Shown: positions 62,304 to 64,000 of the stretch, in pieces | How positions within the stretch are numbered: position 1 is the first letter of the stretch | Layout: each line of letters opens with the position of its first letter | NCBI RefSeq assembly: GCF_000718025.1 | Contig: NZ_JODS01000015.1 | Coordinates: forward strand, 62,001-126,000 | Length of the DNA stretch: 64,000 nt | Direction: 5' to 3' | From: Kitasatospora purpeofusca | GTDB taxonomy: Bacteria > Actinomycetota > Actinomycetes > Streptomycetales > Streptomycetaceae | Made by a program: the position numbers and the translations under genes | The notes under the pieces: generated by a model | What the model was told of the DNA's origin: nothing | Databases searched by the model: none | The model's input: only the letters and a program-made list of their open reading frames with translations

Positions 62304-62350
62304 CGACCCGGGTGCCGGGCCCCGGTGATCGGGGCCCGGCACCCGGGTCG
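62304..62350 (-). terminator. 21-bp perfect hairpin terminator of the I36 gene
   Basis: A 21-base arm beginning CGACCCGGGTGCC is exactly complementary to the other arm around the loop GTGAT, eight bases after the stop codon of the inhibitor gene. It also marks the border to the lipoprotein gene. Confidence 0.85.
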
Positions 62351-62358
62351 GCCGCTGG

Positions 62359-62781
62359 CTAGATGCCTTCCCAGCTCTGCGAGTGGTTGTTGTTGCGCAT
62401 GTTGACGGAGCCGCCGTTCCACGGCACGGCGCCCAGGTTCACCCACTGGTCGTGCGGGACGAACTGGTTCGGGCCGGAGTCGCGGATGCTGAACTCGCGG
62501 TAGTGGACACGGAGGTTGTGGTAGTGGTCCATGTTCGACACCGAGGCGGCGTTGTTGATGACGGGCTGGCCGTTGCCGGCGCCGCCACCACCGAAGTTGC
62601 CGCTGTAGTTGCCGTACTCGCCCTTGCCGAACTTCGCGCCCTGGAGGTTCGGGCTGTAGTAGAGGCAGGCGTCGCCGCTGACGCAGCCGCCGCTGCTGGC
62701 GAAGGCCGGCGCGGAGGCGCCGAGCAGAACCGAGCCCAGGGTGGCGGCGGCGAGGACGCCGGCCGCGATCTTCTTCTTCAC
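62359..62781 (-). CDS. peptidase inhibitor family I36 protein
   Basis: Small secreted protein of 140 residues. The signal peptide (KKKIAAGVLAAATLGSVLLG) ends at AFA near residue 28. The mature part has the I36/crystallin-like opening GGCVSGDACLYYSPNLQGA and repeated Gly/Asn-rich strands (YGNYSGNFGGGGAGNG), close to the Streptomyces metalloprotease inhibitor group. It likely protects the cell against its own or foreign secreted peptidases. The GTG start has GAGAGG about seven bases upstream. It is followed by a very strong terminator, which suggests high expression. Confidence 0.9.
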   Translation of the reverse strand: MKKKIAAGVLAAATLGSVLLGASAPAFASSGGCVSGDACLYYSPNLQGAKFGKGEYGNYSGNFGGGGAGNGQPVINNAASVSNMDHYHNLRVHYREFSIRDSGPNQFVPHDQWVNLGAVPWNGGSVNMRNNNHSQSWEGI

Positions 62782-63257
62782 GTTCTTGCCTCTCGATCGG
62801 TGGATCGGGAATTCGGCACGCCTGCGTCGTCGAGGCGTCGGTCGATTTCCCGGATCGGTTGCGGGCTGTGCACCGCCCGGCGAGGAACGACTCTGCCGCA
62901 GCGACCGGGCCGGTTCGAGAGGGGAAGCGGGCTTTGAGACGTCTCACTCGGCCGCGAGCCCCTGAGCTGGGATTTGAGAAGTGGTCTGGACCAATCGTGA
63001 GACGCCGTCATTTCTGATCGAGGGCGATTCGTTCGATTGCTCCCCGCTTTCCGCATTCGCGGCGGCTGTTCCGTCGTGGGAGGGCTTCTGACGGAATTTC
63101 AGGTTGTCCGAAGGGGGAATTTCTTTCGATTCCAGAAGTGGAATCGAGTATTCCGAGCTCGGGGGAACGCGCCGTCGCCACCGGCCGTCGGCCGGCGGCG
63201 GTTCCACCGGTGCGAGGATGGCCACCGCCCCCACCCCGACAGAACAGGAACCGGAAC
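62782..63257. other. 476-base divergent regulatory region
   Basis: Lies between the I36 gene and the glyoxalase-fold gene and is less GC-rich than its surroundings (near 63000-63150). It holds the perfect palindrome TGAGACGTCTCA (62935-62946), a second TGAGACG at 62998, and a hairpin with arms TCGATTCCA/TGGAATCGA (63126-63147). No credible gene is seen. Its length and structure suggest complex control of the inhibitor gene. Confidence 0.6.
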
Positions 63258-63614
63258 ATGGAACGCGTCCTCGGCATCGGCGGCTACTTCCTGCGTGCCT
63301 CCGACCCGGCCGCCCTGGCCGCCTGGTACCGCGAGAGCCTCGGTCTGGACACGGACGAGCACGGCCTGTGGCAGCAGGAGCAGGGGCCGACCGTCTTCGC
63401 GACCTTCGAGGCCGCCACCGACTACTTCGGTACGCGCAGCCAGCAGAGCATGCTGAACTTCCGCGTCCGCGACCTCGACGCGATGCTCGCCCAGCTCCGG
63501 GCCGGGGGTGCCGCGGTCGCGGAGGACGTGCAGGAGATGGAGGGCGTCGGGCGGTTCGGTTGGGTCACCGACCCGGAGGGAAACCGGATCGAGCTCTGGC
63601 AGCCCGCGGGCTGA
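63258..63614 (+). CDS. VOC-family (glyoxalase/bleomycin-resistance fold) protein
   Basis: Protein of 118 residues with the paired beta-alpha-beta-beta-beta modules of the vicinal-oxygen-chelate fold. Markers are the opening IGGYFLRASDPAALAAWYRE, LNFRVRDLDAMLAQLRAGGA and WVTDPEGNRIELWQP with the typical C-terminal Glu. Members bind metals or bulky ligands; no specific enzyme can be named. AGGA lies nine bases before the ATG. It converges on a methyltransferase gene across a perfect palindrome. Confidence 0.9.
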   Translation: MERVLGIGGYFLRASDPAALAAWYRESLGLDTDEHGLWQQEQGPTVFATFEAATDYFGTRSQQSMLNFRVRDLDAMLAQLRAGGAAVAEDVQEMEGVGRFGWVTDPEGNRIELWQPAG

Positions 63615-63643
63615 GCCGCGCCCTGGCTGTGCCGATCCCCGCT

Positions 63644-63681
63644 CCGGGGTCGTCCCTGGGACGTCCCAGGGACGACCCCGG
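63644..63681. terminator. 38-bp perfect palindrome, bidirectional terminator
   Basis: The 19-base arm starting CCGGGGTCGTCCC is exactly mirrored by its complement without any loop base, in the 125-base gap between the convergent VOC and methyltransferase genes. Confidence 0.8.
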
Positions 63682-63739
63682 CCTTGCGTCGGAGGGGAGC
63701 GGGCCGGTAGCGGCCCACTCCCCTCCGGCTGTCTGCCCG

Positions 63740-64000
63740 TCAGGCCGCGACGGCCTCGACCACCGACAGCACCGTCGAGGTCGGGACCACCCGGGACAGC
63801 CGCAGACCGGCCCGCCCGAAGAGCTCCGCGAAGTCGGCCTCGGTCCGCTCCCGCCCGGTGAGCGAGGCCATCATCATCAGGTCCAGCGCCTTCGACTGGT
63901 GGGGCCCGTTGCCCGGCGGCACCACGGCGTCCAGGACCAGGATCCGGCCGCCCGGCCGCAGGGCGCGCCGGCAGTGGCCCAGCAGGGTCACGCAGCTGTC
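63740..64000 (-). CDS. methyltransferase, C-terminal part (5' end outside window)
   Basis: The last 86 residues of a SAM-dependent methyltransferase of the O-methyltransferase type 2 class. LRPGGRILVLDAVVPPGNG is the usual strand after the SAM-binding core, and ALDLMMMASLTGRERTEADF and LFGRAGLRLSRVVPTSTVLS are the class-typical C-terminal helices and strand. Substrate and N-terminal dimerisation domain lie beyond the window. Such enzymes often act in secondary metabolism, so the next region is worth reading. It ends at the 38-bp palindrome shared with the VOC gene. Confidence 0.88.
   Translation of the reverse strand, partial: DSCVTLLGHCRRALRPGGRILVLDAVVPPGNGPHQSKALDLMMMASLTGRERTEADFAELFGRAGLRLSRVVPTSTVLSVVEAVAA

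Overview
The window is about 74% G+C. Its genes carry Streptomyces-type ribosome-binding sites and frequent GTG starts, several are translationally coupled, and many encode secreted hydrolases, lipoproteins and one-gene regulators. Family content (PucR, MalT-like LuxR, ECF42 with a DGPF partner, DUF6325/SHOCT, I36 inhibitor, HbpS-like, FBP zinc finger) points to a streptomycete chromosome (Streptomyces or Kitasatospora). I see no tRNA, rRNA, transposase, integrase, CRISPR array or polyketide/peptide assembly line, so this looks like chromosomal, partly accessory metabolic territory.

Layout. 1-3.7 kb: 3' part of a xanthine-dehydrogenase-type molybdenum subunit, then a PucR regulator. 3.8-7.5 kb: an unusual pair, a P-loop-like NTPase and a membrane-anchored periplasmic-binding-fold protein with no transporter. 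7.6-12.2 kb: OmpR-type two-component system, secreted tripeptidyl-peptidase-like hydrolase and polysaccharide deacetylase. 12.3-24.8 kb: small metabolic genes and regulators (FAD/NAD(P) protein, arginase-like protein, quinol-monooxygenase-like protein with AraC, proline iminopeptidase, old yellow enzyme, two medium-chain reductases, MerR, lipase, lipoprotein, DinB-fold protein, hydrolase). 24.9-29.5 kb: FAD monooxygenase, a 99-residue secreted protein, HbpS-like protein with MFS pump, MarR. 29.6-31.2 kb: ECF42 sigma factor coupled to a DGPF protein. 31.3-35.6 kb: secreted M19-type dipeptidase with an F5/8 domain, GH15 enzyme. 36-41.7 kb: large LuxR regulator, DHA2 exporter and SHOCT proteins. 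42.6-46.6 kb: membrane proteins, HD hydrolase, GlxA-type regulator.

46.8-55.5 kb is the most coherent functional unit: solute-binding lipoprotein, two permeases, GH36 alpha-galactosidase, LacI repressor and a secreted lectin/six-hairpin glycosidase-like protein. Together they suggest extracellular attack on a galactoside or related glycan, import, intracellular hydrolysis and repression. No ATPase gene is present, so a shared MsiK-type ATPase encoded elsewhere is the likely energiser.

55.6-64 kb: TetR divergent from an FBP (EF-G-binding type) zinc-finger gene, a TPR protein with a small partner, secreted beta-propeller protein, two secreted proteins and a lipoprotein, an I36 inhibitor, a glyoxalase-fold protein and the end of a methyltransferase. 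Convergent gene ends often carry long near-perfect hairpins. The least explained signals are the NTPase/binding-protein pair, a near-identical promoter in front of two unlinked genes (OYE and MFS), and a triple CTTTGCAAAG element between convergent genes.
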